A stretch of DNA of 64,000 bases from CAYMLL01 sp964390645 (GTDB lineage: Bacteria > Planctomycetota > UBA8108), in NCBI GenBank assembly GCA_964390645.1, contig CAYMLL010000001.1, positions 37,890 to 101,889 on the forward strand. The letters are read 5' to 3'. Shown piece after piece: positions 30,099 through 39,900 of the stretch (positions are counted from its first letter, which is position 1; the number at the start of each line of letters is the position of its first letter). The notes beneath the pieces were generated by a model. That model saw nothing but the letters and a program-made list of their open reading frames with translations, ran no database searches and was not told the origin of the DNA. The position numbers and the translations under genes were made by a program.

Positions 30099-30815
30099 AT
30101 GCGGACGACGGCCCTGCGACCGACCACCGCGGCTCTCTTCGTGATCATGGCCTCGGGTTGTGACCGGGCGGACACCACCGGCGATGCGCCCGGCCGTGTT
30201 GTCGCGACTTCTTGCCAGGGTCTCGACGACGGGCTCGAGCACGGACCTCGCACCGCCGAGGAGCTGCGGAAGCTGATGCCAGGGGCGACGACCATCGCGC
30301 ACGACGACGCGCGATCGATCCGACACCGCGGCACGATCCTCGTCGATGGCGAACGGTTCACCGGCCTGCGCGAGAAGCGCTCTGCCGGGGGCGGGCTGCT
30401 GGGTCTGACGAGCTACCGCCACGGCCTCGCCGAGGGCTGGAGCCTCGCCTGGTTCGACAGCGGCGAGATCCGCGAGCGCCGGTTCTGGAAGGCCGGCCGC
30501 AAGCATGGCACGCACGTCGGCTGGTGGGAGAACGGCGAGCTGCGCCTCGAGCTGAACTTCGCCGCCGGCGAGTTCGAGGGCGTCTGCCGGGAGTGGCACC
30601 GTAGCGGCCGGCTCGCGTCGATGCGGACCTACCGACGCGGAGAGGAGGACGGACCGCAGATGTCGTGGTCGGCGGACGGCAGTCTCGTGGCGAACTACGT
30701 CGTGCGCGAAGGACGACGCTTCGGGACGATCGGCTCGCGCCCGTGCTTCACGGTCGTGGATGGCGCGCAGGCACCCGGGAGGACTGCGACCGGAGCGGAG
30801 GCGAGAGCAAGGTGA
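30099..30815 (+). CDS. Putative lipoprotein with MORN-like (toxin-antitoxin YwqK-type) repeats
   Basis: A 238-residue protein that starts two bases after the YHYH stop. The N-terminus (LFVIMASGCDRAD) looks like a lipoprotein signal with Cys21. Residues about 95-215 contain repeats of the form GxxxGxWxxWxxxGxxxxExxFxxGxxxG, for example GWSLAWFDSGEIRERRFW and GWWENGELRLELNF. These are YwqK/MORN-like beta hairpins, which commonly serve as surface repeats rather than enzymes. The stop overlaps the GTG start of the SCO gene. The function is unknown; operon membership suggests a link to the copper and sulfatase proteins. Confidence 0.8.
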   Translation: MRTTALRPTTAALFVIMASGCDRADTTGDAPGRVVATSCQGLDDGLEHGPRTAEELRKLMPGATTIAHDDARSIRHRGTILVDGERFTGLREKRSAGGGLLGLTSYRHGLAEGWSLAWFDSGEIRERRFWKAGRKHGTHVGWWENGELRLELNFAAGEFEGVCREWHRSGRLASMRTYRRGEEDGPQMSWSADGSLVANYVVREGRRFGTIGSRPCFTVVDGAQAPGRTATGAEARAR

Positions 30816-31546
30816 GGGATGCGACGCTCCGACGACTCGCGATGCTCGCCGTCGTATCGATGGCCGCGGTCGCCACGCCGTCGTGTTCACGAAGCTCGGG
30901 CGAGGCGAAGGAGGCGTCCACGGCGTCGACCCACCCGCCGGGCCCCGACCGCAAACCGGACGGCCTGCCGTTCTACGTCTCTTCCGACCTCACGCCGGTG
31001 TGGTTCGACGGGGAGCCTCGCGAACGCGAGATTCACCGCATCGGCGAGTTCCGCTTCCTGGATCAGACCGGCGCCGCGGTCACTCATGAGACGCTCAGCG
31101 GAAAGATCTGGGTCGCCGATTTCTTCTTCACGACCTGCGGCGGCATCTGCCCGAAGCTGACCTCGCACCTCCGCGAGGTGCAGGACGCCTTTCTCGACGA
31201 CGACGGCATGGCGCTGATCTCGCACACGGTCACCCCGAAGATCGACACGGTCGAGCAGCTCGCCACCTACGGCGAGGCGCGTGGTGTGCGTGCCGGGAAG
31301 TGGCGACTGGTCACCGGTGATCGCGAGGCGATCTACCGCCTCGCACGCGGGAGCTACTTCGCGGAAGGCGACCTTGCCATTCCACCGACATCGGAGCGCT
31401 TCCTGCACACCGAGAAGGTCTTTCTCCTCGACAGGGAGCGCCGGATCCGTGGCGTCTACGACGGGACCCGCAACATCGACATCCGTCTGTTGATGGAGGA
31501 CATCCGTGAGCTGAAGAAGGAGTACGCCGACGATGAAGCCCTCTGA
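30812..31546 (+). CDS. SCO1/SenC family copper chaperone
   Basis: A 244-residue thioredoxin-fold protein. The copper-binding CxxxCP motif is Cys109-x3-Cys113 in FTTCGGICPKLTSHL, and the third ligand His199 is in FLHTEKVFLLD. The N-terminus (about 1-30) is an export signal, possibly of a lipoprotein (ATPSCSRSS). The start is GTG 30812 in a GTGA overlap with the preceding stop, with GGAGCGGAGG upstream. SCO proteins deliver copper to cytochrome oxidase or act in redox balance; no oxidase genes are in the window. The end overlaps the sulfatase gene by 14 bases. Confidence 0.93.
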   Translation: MRDATLRRLAMLAVVSMAAVATPSCSRSSGEAKEASTASTHPPGPDRKPDGLPFYVSSDLTPVWFDGEPREREIHRIGEFRFLDQTGAAVTHETLSGKIWVADFFFTTCGGICPKLTSHLREVQDAFLDDDGMALISHTVTPKIDTVEQLATYGEARGVRAGKWRLVTGDREAIYRLARGSYFAEGDLAIPPTSERFLHTEKVFLLDRERRIRGVYDGTRNIDIRLLMEDIRELKKEYADDEAL

Positions 31547-33182
31547 CCGGATCCGGCCGCCGCTGCTCCCCATCGTCCTCGTCGCCACGCTCACCACGTC
31601 GCTCACGGCGCAGGAAGACGCCCACTTCGTGCGCGGCGATGCGAACGTCGACGGCGGCGTCGACATCAGCGATGGCGTCTCGACGCTCCTGTTCCTGTTC
31701 GGCGGCGGCGAGGCACCGTCGTGCCACGACTCGGCCGACTCCAACGACACCGCGACGGTCGACGTCAGCGACGCGATCTACCTCTTCAACTTCCTCTTCC
31801 TCGGGGGTGCGCAGCCGCCCGCGCCCTACCCCGACTGCGGCGCCGACCCATCCCCGGACGGTCCAGGCTGCAGACGCTTCGATCCCTGCGACGACGGGGA
31901 GCCGGCCGACCGACCCAACATCCTGCTCATCATCTCCGACGACCTCGGCGTCGACTGGGCGTCCTGCTACGCGACCGGTCGAAACCTGCCGTCGACGCCG
32001 AATCTCGACCGGCTGTGCGCGACCGGAGTCACCTTCACGAACGCGTGGGCCAATCCGATCTGCTCGCCGACGCGCGCGACGATGCTCACCGGTCGCTACG
32101 CGTTCCGTACCGGTGTCGGCGACCAGATCGGCGGACGAACCGACGACGGTCTCGACCCCGACGAGCTGACGATTCCCGACCTGCTCGACGCGGCGACGGA
32201 GCCCCGGTACACCCACGCGGCGATCGGCAAGTGGCACCTCGGAGGCGCCAACAACGGCCGCAGGAACAGCCCCGGACGGCTCGGCTTCTCGCACTACTCG
32301 GGGAGTATCCGCGGGGCCATCGGCGACTACCACGAGTGGACGAAGACGGTCGATGGAAGCGACTCGGTCGTGACGCGCTACGCGACGACCGAGACCGTGG
32401 ACGACGCCCTGCGCTGGATCGACGACCGGGACTCACCGTGGTTCCTCTGGCTGGCGTTCAACGCCCCTCACACGCCGTTCCACGCCCCCCCGGACGATCT
32501 CCACGGCGTCGTCGGCCTGACCGGCACGCCGGAGCACATCAACGCGAACCAGCGCGACTATTTCCGGGCCATGATCGAGGCGATGGACTCCGAGATAGGA
32601 CGCCTGCTCGACTCGCTGGCGCCAGAGGTACGATCGCGAACCGACGTGATCTACATCGGCGACAACGGCACCGCCGGAGGCGTCGCACGGCCGCCGCTGA
32701 CTCGACAGACCGCCAAGGGCACCCTCTACCAGGGCGGCGTCCACGTGCCGCTCGTCGTGGCCGGACCGAGCGTGATCGACGGCGGCCGCAACGTCGACGC
32801 GCTGGCGTCCGCCACGGACATCTTCGCGACCGTGCTCGACCTCGCGAACGTCGATCTCCTCGCAACGATCCCCGGCGACGTCCGCATCGACTCGCTCAGC
32901 CTCGTGCCGTACCTTCGAGGCGAGGAGCCGGCCACGCCCCGACGCCACGCGGTGGCCGAGCTCTTCGGCGCCAACACCCGCCCCGCCCGCGCCGGCAAGG
33001 CGATCCGTGGCGCACGCTACAAGCTCATCCGCCTCGAGCAGGGCACGGACGAGCTCTACGACCTCCTCGCCGACCCGCACGAGTCGAACAACCTGCTGTC
33101 GACAACACCGCTCGGCGACGACGAGCAGCAAGCCTACGACGAGCTCCGGGGCACTCTCGCCGATCTTCTCGAGACGCGCTGA
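31533..33182 (+). CDS. Secreted sulfatase with N-terminal dockerin-like domain
   Basis: A 549-residue protein. The signal peptide (about 1-27) is followed by a dockerin-like domain, DANVDGGVDISDGVSTLLF and DSNDTATVDVSDAIYLFNF, and the sulfatase starts at about 130 with RPNILLIISDDLG. The modified active-site residue is Cys177 in ICSPTRATMLTGRYAFRTG, the type-I CxPxR signature. AIGKWHLGG, FNAPHTPFH and YIGDNGTAGG are further conserved parts. It should cleave sulfate esters, perhaps of algal polysaccharides. A formylglycine-generating enzyme is needed but not in the window. AAGGAG precedes ATG 31533, which lies inside the SCO gene. Confidence 0.92.
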   Translation: MKPSDRIRPPLLPIVLVATLTTSLTAQEDAHFVRGDANVDGGVDISDGVSTLLFLFGGGEAPSCHDSADSNDTATVDVSDAIYLFNFLFLGGAQPPAPYPDCGADPSPDGPGCRRFDPCDDGEPADRPNILLIISDDLGVDWASCYATGRNLPSTPNLDRLCATGVTFTNAWANPICSPTRATMLTGRYAFRTGVGDQIGGRTDDGLDPDELTIPDLLDAATEPRYTHAAIGKWHLGGANNGRRNSPGRLGFSHYSGSIRGAIGDYHEWTKTVDGSDSVVTRYATTETVDDALRWIDDRDSPWFLWLAFNAPHTPFHAPPDDLHGVVGLTGTPEHINANQRDYFRAMIEAMDSEIGRLLDSLAPEVRSRTDVIYIGDNGTAGGVARPPLTRQTAKGTLYQGGVHVPLVVAGPSVIDGGRNVDALASATDIFATVLDLANVDLLATIPGDVRIDSLSLVPYLRGEEPATPRRHAVAELFGANTRPARAGKAIRGARYKLIRLEQGTDELYDLLADPHESNNLLSTTPLGDDEQQAYDELRGTLADLLETR

Positions 33183-33325
33183 TCGGACAGCCTGCGGCGC
33201 CCGAAATGCTTTCAAGGGCATCTGCTGCTTGCCGACCGCCGCCGGGATGGAAAAGGCTCCTGGCCCCTTTTTCCCCGTGATAGACTGGATGCTGCGGTTG
33301 CCCCACGGTCTCCGGCAAGCACGAC

Positions 33326-33363
33326 CACGACGGCGAGGGCCCCTTTCTTCGCCTGCCGTCGTG
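33326..33363. other. Inverted repeat between sulfatase and dikinase-like genes
   Basis: CACGACGGC at 33326-33334 pairs with GCCGTCGTG at 33355-33363 around a 20-base loop. It lies after the sulfatase and 45 bases before the next start codon. It could be a terminator or a leader structure; no T-run follows. Confidence 0.35.
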
Positions 33364-33408
33364 CGCTTCTTCGCCTGGCAAGGCAACGAAGACCCGACGA
33401 AGATCTGA

Positions 33409-36400
33409 ATGATGGGATCGACATCTCGAGTCGCGCTTGCCCTCGTCGCGCTCCTGCCCGGAGCCCGATCGCTCGCCGGTGACCCGACGCCCGACTACCT
33501 GCCACGCATCGACACCCAGGAGGAGTTCCTGGCGCTCTCCGTCCCTTTCGACGCCCTGGACCGAGGCGATCGCGTCACGAAGTTCTTGCTACCGCTCGAC
33601 GCTGACGACGACGTCGGGCCGCTCTTCCACAACGTCGGTCGCTACCCGTTTCACCACGAGTTCCTCGCCGCGGTCTTCTCGGACGAGTTTCCCGCTCTGA
33701 CGATCGACCGCTACCTGGCGATGATCCAGAACCGCGACACTCGGCGCTTCTTCGCCGGACCGCTGATACGTCTCGAGACCGGCGACGGCCGGGTGTACGG
33801 CTTCGACATCATCGCGGCGCCGGACCAGCTGCCGACCCGGGAGGAGGCCCGACGCGTGCAGCAGGCGCTCGACCCGCTCTTCGGGCTCGGCCTCGTACAC
33901 TACGCCCCGCTCGATCCGCGGGCGATCCAGGATGCGCGCGGGTGGCGCGACGTCGACTTCCCGATCCACGTCGGCGACGGCGAGGAAGATCTCGTCTACG
34001 AGCCTTACACCCGGGGCGTCGGCTACGGCCGCATCCGGGTCCTCACACACGAGGAGTTCCTCGACGCGAACGAGAGCGGCCTCATCACGTGGCAGGACAT
34101 GCTCGTTCTCGAGCGGGCGCCCACCGACATCGAGGGGGTCTTCGCCGGCGTCCTCACCGCGGAGCGTCAGGGACCGCTGAGCCACGTGTCGATCCGCACG
34201 AACCGGCGCGGCACGCCGAACGCGTTCGTCGCGAACGCGCTCGCGGAACTCTCCGGACGCGACGGCCAGCTCGTACGGCTCGAGGTCCGCCAGACCGGCT
34301 GGGACGTCCGGCCCGCCGCCGCCGAGGAGGCGGAAGACTGGTGGGAAGCCAACCGGCCGAGCCTGCCGAGCGACCCGACGGTCGACGAGACCTACGCCCG
34401 GCTCGACAGCCTCGAGGATCTCGACCTCGACGGCGAGACGCCGCCCGTCTCGCGCTACGGCGGCAAGGCGACGAACCTCGCACGTCTGGGTCGCATCTTC
34501 GACGGCGAGTTCGAGGAGTACCGCGAGTCCGGCTTCGCGATCCCCATGCGTCACTACCTCGAGTTCCTGCGCACGAACCACATCGAGGTCGACGGCGAGC
34601 GCCGGACCTACGAGGAGCACCTCGATGTGCTGCGAAGCTCACCGCGATTCGCCAGCGACTCGCGCTTTCGCTACGAGGCGCTGGCGACGTTCCGCCGCGA
34701 GGCTCGCGACAACGGAGACGTGTCGATCATCCTCCTTCTCGAGCTGATCCAACGCGTCGAGGAGATCTTCGGCAGCCGCGACACGATGGTCCGCTTCCGC
34801 TCCTCCTCGAACGTCGAGGACCTGCTCGAGTTCAACGGCGCGGGTCTCTACGACTCGACGTCCGCCTGCGCCGCGGACCACGATGACGACGACAACGAAG
34901 GACCGTCCCGGTGTGACGAGAACCGGCCGGGCGAGCGCACGATCGGCAGGGCGCTGAAGCGCGTGTGGACGAGCCTGTGGACCTTCCGGGCTCACGAGGA
35001 GCGCGCCTACTACCAGATTCCGCAGGACGATGTCGCCATGGGCATCCTCGTCACGCGCGCCTTTCTCGACGAGGAGGCGAACGGGGTCGCCTTCACCGGC
35101 AACCCGTCGAATCCCCGCGACCGACGCTACGTGGTGACCTCGCAGCAGGGCGAGACGAGTGTCGTTCATCCCGATCCCGGCGTGCTGCCCGAGCAAGTCG
35201 CGATGATCGTCGACCGCGACAGCGGGCTGGTGCTGCGCGTGGATCGGTCGCAGCGGTCCAGCCTCGTCGAGGACGGCGTGGATGTCCTCTCGGACGCGAA
35301 GCTGGGCGAGCTCGCGAACGTCATGGCGAAGATCGATCGCGACATGCCGCTCGATCTGGGAGGGCACTCACGGGATGAGGTCCTCTTCGATCTCGAGCTC
35401 AAGGTGGAAGCCGGCGGCGACCTGGCGATCAAGCAGGTGCGTCCCTTCCTCCTTTCACAGTCACCACCACAGACGCCGGGCTTTCGGCTGGAGATCCCTG
35501 ACGACACCGTTCTTTGCGGCCTCTTTGTCGAGGGACGCCCGCCTCACGACGAGCTCCTGGCAAAGAGCCGACTGCGCCTGCGACCCGGGACGATCGAGCT
35601 CCCGACCGACGTCGACGTCTTCCTCGGTGACCTGATCGAGGAGATCGTCCGCGGCCCGGATCGCCGCCGCGCCGAGCCGACGGCGCCCGGCGTCTTCCAC
35701 GTGACGACGAACGCGCGCGGAGACGGGACGGCCAGTCACACCTTTCGCTTCGAGCAGGACTTCACGATCGCCGGCGAGCCGCTCCACGTCGAGATCAACG
35801 GTCTCACCATGACGTCGAGCGACGGCGAGCCGGACGTACCCACGCTCGTTCTCGACGAGGAGGCGATCACCCGGGATCTCTTCGTCGAGGCCATTCCGAG
35901 CTCCGAGGCGAGCCGCAAGATGGTCTACTCCTCGTGCACCTTCGGCTCGCTGCCGCCATGGGATGTGCGCACGACCTTCGCGGACGGCACGACGCTGCGC
36001 CTCACCGAACGATTCCGACCGGCGCTGGCGGGAACCGCTCCGGCGAGCGTCGTCCACGCCGACGTCGAGATCGGTGGCGAGCAGCAGGAGACCGACGACT
36101 ACTTCCGCCTCGTGTACACCGCTCTGCACCACAACTTCCACGTTCGATACTGGATCGTCCTCGATCCTCCGGTCGCTCTTCCCGGTGTCGGGACCGTGCA
36201 TGCGATCGATCTGCGGGAGCCCCAGAGCGACACCGGTCGTGCCGCGAGAGCCGAGTATCTGGGCGCCTCCTTCGAGCCGATCGGCGGGCCGCGTGTGGCA
36301 ACCTACTGGAAAGGCCCTGCAGGAGACCGTCAGCCCGGCTTCCGGCGAGGCGACACGAACGCCGACGACGGTGTCAACGTCTCCGACGTGGTCTTCCTGC

Positions 36401-36609
36401 TCGGCTGGCTCTTCCGGGCGACCGAGTCCCCCGCCTGCCCCGACGCCGGCGACTTCGACGACGACGGAGCAGCGGAGATCACGGACGCGATCCTCATCCT
36501 GTCGTTCCTCTTCCAGGGCGTCGACCTCTCCGCTCCCCCCGGCCCCTACCGCTGCGGCCCCGCCCCGCCGAACGACTTCCTCGACGACTGCGAACGCCCC
36601 TGCCCCTGA
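33409..36609 (+). CDS. Predicted exported PEP/pyruvate-binding (dikinase-like) protein with C-terminal dockerin-like domain
   Basis: A 1066-residue protein. A signal peptide lies at about 1-24. Around residue 259 is a phosphohistidine-type swivelling motif, GPLSHVSIRTNRRGTPNAF, with His259 as the likely phospho-acceptor. The ATP-grasp PPDK N-terminal domain covers about 350-685: YGGKATNLARLGRIF, MVRFRSSSNVEDL, NGAGLYDS, GVAFTGNP and IKQVRPFL. The order, His domain before nucleotide-binding domain, is that of glucan water dikinase rather than PEP synthase, and SHVSIR closely resembles its active-site loop. A region of unknown fold (700-970) and a dockerin-like domain (about 980-1066) follow. 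Export of an ATP-dependent enzyme is puzzling, and activity is uncertain. Confidence 0.82.
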   Translation: MMGSTSRVALALVALLPGARSLAGDPTPDYLPRIDTQEEFLALSVPFDALDRGDRVTKFLLPLDADDDVGPLFHNVGRYPFHHEFLAAVFSDEFPALTIDRYLAMIQNRDTRRFFAGPLIRLETGDGRVYGFDIIAAPDQLPTREEARRVQQALDPLFGLGLVHYAPLDPRAIQDARGWRDVDFPIHVGDGEEDLVYEPYTRGVGYGRIRVLTHEEFLDANESGLITWQDMLVLERAPTDIEGVFAGVLTAERQGPLSHVSIRTNRRGTPNAFVANALAELSGRDGQLVRLEVRQTGWDVRPAAAEEAEDWWEANRPSLPSDPTVDETYARLDSLEDLDLDGETPPVSRYGGKATNLARLGRIFDGEFEEYRESGFAIPMRHYLEFLRTNHIEVDGERRTYEEHLDVLRSSPRFASDSRFRYEALATFRREARDNGDVSIILLLELIQRVEEIFGSRDTMVRFRSSSNVEDLLEFNGAGLYDSTSACAADHDDDDNEGPSRCDENRPGERTIGRALKRVWTSLWTFRAHEERAYYQIPQDDVAMGILVTRAFLDEEANGVAFTGNPSNPRDRRYVVTSQQGETSVVHPDPGVLPEQVAMIVDRDSGLVLRVDRSQRSSLVEDGVDVLSDAKLGELANVMAKIDRDMPLDLGGHSRDEVLFDLELKVEAGGDLAIKQVRPFLLSQSPPQTPGFRLEIPDDTVLCGLFVEGRPPHDELLAKSRLRLRPGTIELPTDVDVFLGDLIEEIVRGPDRRRAEPTAPGVFHVTTNARGDGTASHTFRFEQDFTIAGEPLHVEINGLTMTSSDGEPDVPTLVLDEEAITRDLFVEAIPSSEASRKMVYSSCTFGSLPPWDVRTTFADGTTLRLTERFRPALAGTAPASVVHADVEIGGEQQETDDYFRLVYTALHHNFHVRYWIVLDPPVALPGVGTVHAIDLREPQSDTGRAARAEYLGASFEPIGGPRVATYWKGPAGDRQPGFRRGDTNADDGVNVSDVVFLLGWLFRATESPACPDAGDFDDDGAAEITDAILILSFLFQGVDLSAPPGPYRCGPAPPNDFLDDCERPCP

Positions 36610-36648
36610 GCCCGACCTCGGGCCCGGCGGTATTCGAGAGGGACCTCC

Positions 36649-36705
36649 CGGGTTTCGAAAGAGCTCTCGGGTTTCGAAAGAGCTCTCGGGTTTCGAAGGA
36701 CCTGT
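36649..36705. repeat. 19-bp tandem repeat, three copies
   Basis: The unit CGGGTTTCGAAAGAGCTCT is present exactly at 36649-36667 and 36668-36686, with a diverged third copy at 36687-36705. TTCGAA and GAGCTC within the unit are palindromic. Its position between convergent genes suggests a non-coding or terminator-associated role. Confidence 0.85.
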
Positions 36706-36903
36706 CCCGGCGGCGTGGGGCCATCACGCCGGTCCGGTGCCTTCGAGAAAGCTCCCCACGGACCGCGTCAGGTGTCGCGAGGCTCCGTCCCGACCCTCGG
36801 AGGACCGCGAGGACTCCGGGTGGCTGAGCCACAGGTTCCGAAAACCGGCCGGACAGCGACCTGCCGCTCCTGTGACGGTGGGTGCGGCCCTGTCGAATCG
36901 CCT

Positions 36904-36959
36904 GTAAGCCGCCTCCCGTGAGCCGCCTCCCGTGAGCCGCCTCCCGTGAGCCGCCTCCC
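36904..36959. repeat. 14-bp tandem repeat, four copies
   Basis: The unit GTRAGCCGCCTCCC recurs four times without gaps at 36904-36917, 36918-36931, 36932-36945 and 36946-36959, and a fifth partial copy follows. It lies just downstream of the CotH gene at 36988. The copy number is likely to vary. Confidence 0.85.
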
Positions 36960-36987
36960 GTAAGCTACCGCCTCCACGGCGAAGCGA

Positions 36988-39900
36988 TCACGACCTACAG
37001 ACGTTCGCGCAGCCGTCGACGCGCACGCAGTCGCCGCTCGGCGGCGCCGGCCCTCCCTGAAAGAGGTAGTCGAGGAGGTAGATCACGTCGGTGATCGCGA
37101 CCGAGCCGTCCGCATCGACGTCAAAGACGGCGCGGTTGCCCCCGTCCTCGAGATCCGCGCCGTCGCACGGCAGCTCGGGCGCGTCCGGCAGGAAGAGGCG
37201 ACGCACCAGAGAGAACGCGTCGGACACGTCGAGGCGACCATCCTGGTTGCTGTCACCGCTGCGCTGTCGACCGCCGAGGCCCGGGAAGCCCTCGTCCGAC
37301 GCACCGGGCGAGCCGCCGAGGATCGAGCTCGGGCCCCAGTTGTCCGGGGTCGTCCAGGTCACACGCTCCGCGAGAAGATCGACGATGACCAGGGAGTCGC
37401 CGCCGCCGTCCGTGGTCGGATACCACTCGTCATCGTAGAGAAAGTCGTGGATCGGCTCCTCGAGGGATCCCCGCACGACGATGCGCTCCCCGAGGTTCTC
37501 GAGACGGCCGTCGAACTCGCCGGCGACAAAAATCCGTCCCACGTCGTAACGCTCGGCGAAGGCCTCGATGTTGTTGACGATGACCACGTACTCCCCCGGA
37601 TCGAGAGTCGGATCGCCAGCGCTCGGAAACGTGAAGGAGATGCCGCCGCTGACCTCGATCCCCGCGAGCGGCACCGGCTCGGCGCCGACGTTCGTGAACT
37701 CGACGAACTCGAAGTCCTCGTCGTCGTAGGGGCCGCCGGGGGCGTCCGGCTCGGGGTGGTACATGACCTCCGAGACGACGATCGTCGGCAGCTCGTTCCA
37801 GTACGTCGCCCGGACCATCGGCGTCCAGTCGTTCGTGGAGTAGCGCCTCCGCACCTTGACCTGAGTGGTCTCCGTGACCGTGAAGGGGCCCGTGTACTGC
37901 ACCGCGGAGGCCGAGGTAGCGCCGCCCGGAAGCCGCGGATCGCTGCCGTCCGTGGTGTAGAGCTTCGTACCGGAGCCCGTGATCGCCACCTCCATGCCCG
38001 GAAAGATCTGGCGGCTTCCCGGCGTGATCGTCGGTGGCTGCCGGAACTGACCGTCGAGCCAGTCCGCACGGGTACGCAGCCAGATCTTCAAGCGCGAGAT
38101 CTCGCTGTTCCAGCCGTTGACCGATATCTGGTTCCACCTCGACGAGTCACGCCGCTGGGCATCCCGGATCTCTGCGGCCATCTGATCGATGACGCGGAGG
38201 ATGTTGGTGTTGCTCAGCGGCGGCAGGCTGCTGTCGCCGTAGTAACCGTTCCCGGTATTGCTCGCGGAGTCGGTGCGAAACATGTGCCAGCGATCACGGT
38301 AAATCTGCAGGAAGTCCTGATCGTCGAAGAGCCGCTCCCACCACGGATAGTCGAAGAAGCGAGTCGCGTCACCGGTCCCGTTCATCGTCGTCGGGTTGTC
38401 ATCGCGTCCGTCGCTCGAGTTCATCGATCGGTCGAAGTCCCAGATCGGTCCGAACTCGATCTCGCCGAGACGGTTCTTGTAGAAGTAGGTGCTCAGACGA
38501 AGGGCGTCGACGTTCTTCGGCAGCACGTTGAGCATGTGATGATCCGCCCACGACTCCTCGTCGACGTACGGCCCGTAGCCGAGCGTATCGTGACGGAAGT
38601 TCGCGGCGTTCAGGGCGCTCGAGAAGGAGTTGAAGTAGTTACGGATCCAGGTCGCCTGGTACGAAGGGATGTCGTCCTCCTTCGGCTCGACATGGCGCAG
38701 GCTCCGCCCGGCGGCGCTGAAGCCGCTGTCGCCCGGATCGGCGCGGTCGATCTTCAGCATGTAGCCGCCGGAGATCTCCGGCTCGCTGTCGTGGCCCGGA
38801 AGCAGCTCCTCGATGTCGACGCGTGCCGGATCACGCTTGATCTTCTCCATCAGGCTGTAGATGCCGCGGTAGTCGCCGCTGTCGAGCGAGCCGCCACCGG
38901 AGTTGAAGTAAACTTCGACGAACCTCGACCTCGCCGCCCAGCGGCCGAGCTGTCTGCTGAGGTCGTAAATCAGCGGGTTACGAAGATGAGCGCGGTCGAA
39001 ATTGTAGGCTGCGTAGAGAATCCAGTCCGACTCCCTCGGCAGGCCGAATGGACGCAGCGCCTCGTCCTCGTTGTTCTCGTCCCAGAACTCGAAGGTGTAG
39101 CTGACCTTGTCGCGTCCACCGGTGCTCGAGCCTCGGGTCTTGATGCCGAAACGATGGGCGAGCGTCGGATCCTCCGAGAAGCTCGTTCGACCGTCGATCG
39201 GCTCGTAGATCGCCATGAAGGCACCCGAGAAGGTCCCGGACGACGGGCGACCCCGGCCGTAATTGTCGATGACCACGACAGGGATGGACGAACGAACGTT
39301 GCGCACGCTCGACGCGAGAAAGATGTAGTTGGCGCTGACGACCTGGCTGACATCGCCGTCGTCCTCGAAGACGCGGGCACGCAGCCACATCGACGTGGAG
39401 ACGTCGATGGAGCCCGTGTAGCGGGTCGACCCCTGGGTCGGAAGATCACCGTTCGTCGTGTAGCGAATCGTCGCACCCGGCGAGTCCGTGGTGATGATCA
39501 CCGACGTGGCGGAGCTGAGCACGCGGCTGGTGGGCGAGATCTGCGGCGGCAGCGCGATGCCGCTGACGCCCGGCAAGTTCCCGGCACCGGGCGACGGGTC
39601 CGGAAAGAACAGAACCGTGTCTCGATCGAGCTCGCCACTCGAAAAGCCCTCGAGCTCCGGCATGACGACAAAATCCGAGCTCCCCGGGTTGTCGTTGAGC
39701 CCGTGGATCGCCAGGACGTTCGTCGCTCCGGCGGCGACGGTGCCGCCGGGGACGGTGCCGGAGAACTCCTCGAAGTTCACCGCGTCACCGTCGTCGTGAA
39801 GGCCCGTCGCCTCCGAGTTCCATCTCAGGCTGGCAACGCTCGGCGCGTTCGCTGACGCGATCGGCTCGCCGTTCACGAAGGCCGAGAACCCGTCGTCGTA

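Larger units (their letters stand above)
36610..36987. other. Convergent intergenic region with two short tandem repeats
   Basis: This 378-base gap lies between the dikinase-like gene (+) and the CotH gene (-). It carries a 19-bp repeat in three copies and a 14-bp repeat in four copies, listed separately. No coding pattern was recognised. Confidence 0.5.

Noticed and set aside
37447..39855. Open frame of about 802 codons opposite the large CotH gene
   Set aside because: Antisense shadow; the minus-strand frame encodes a full multi-domain protein.
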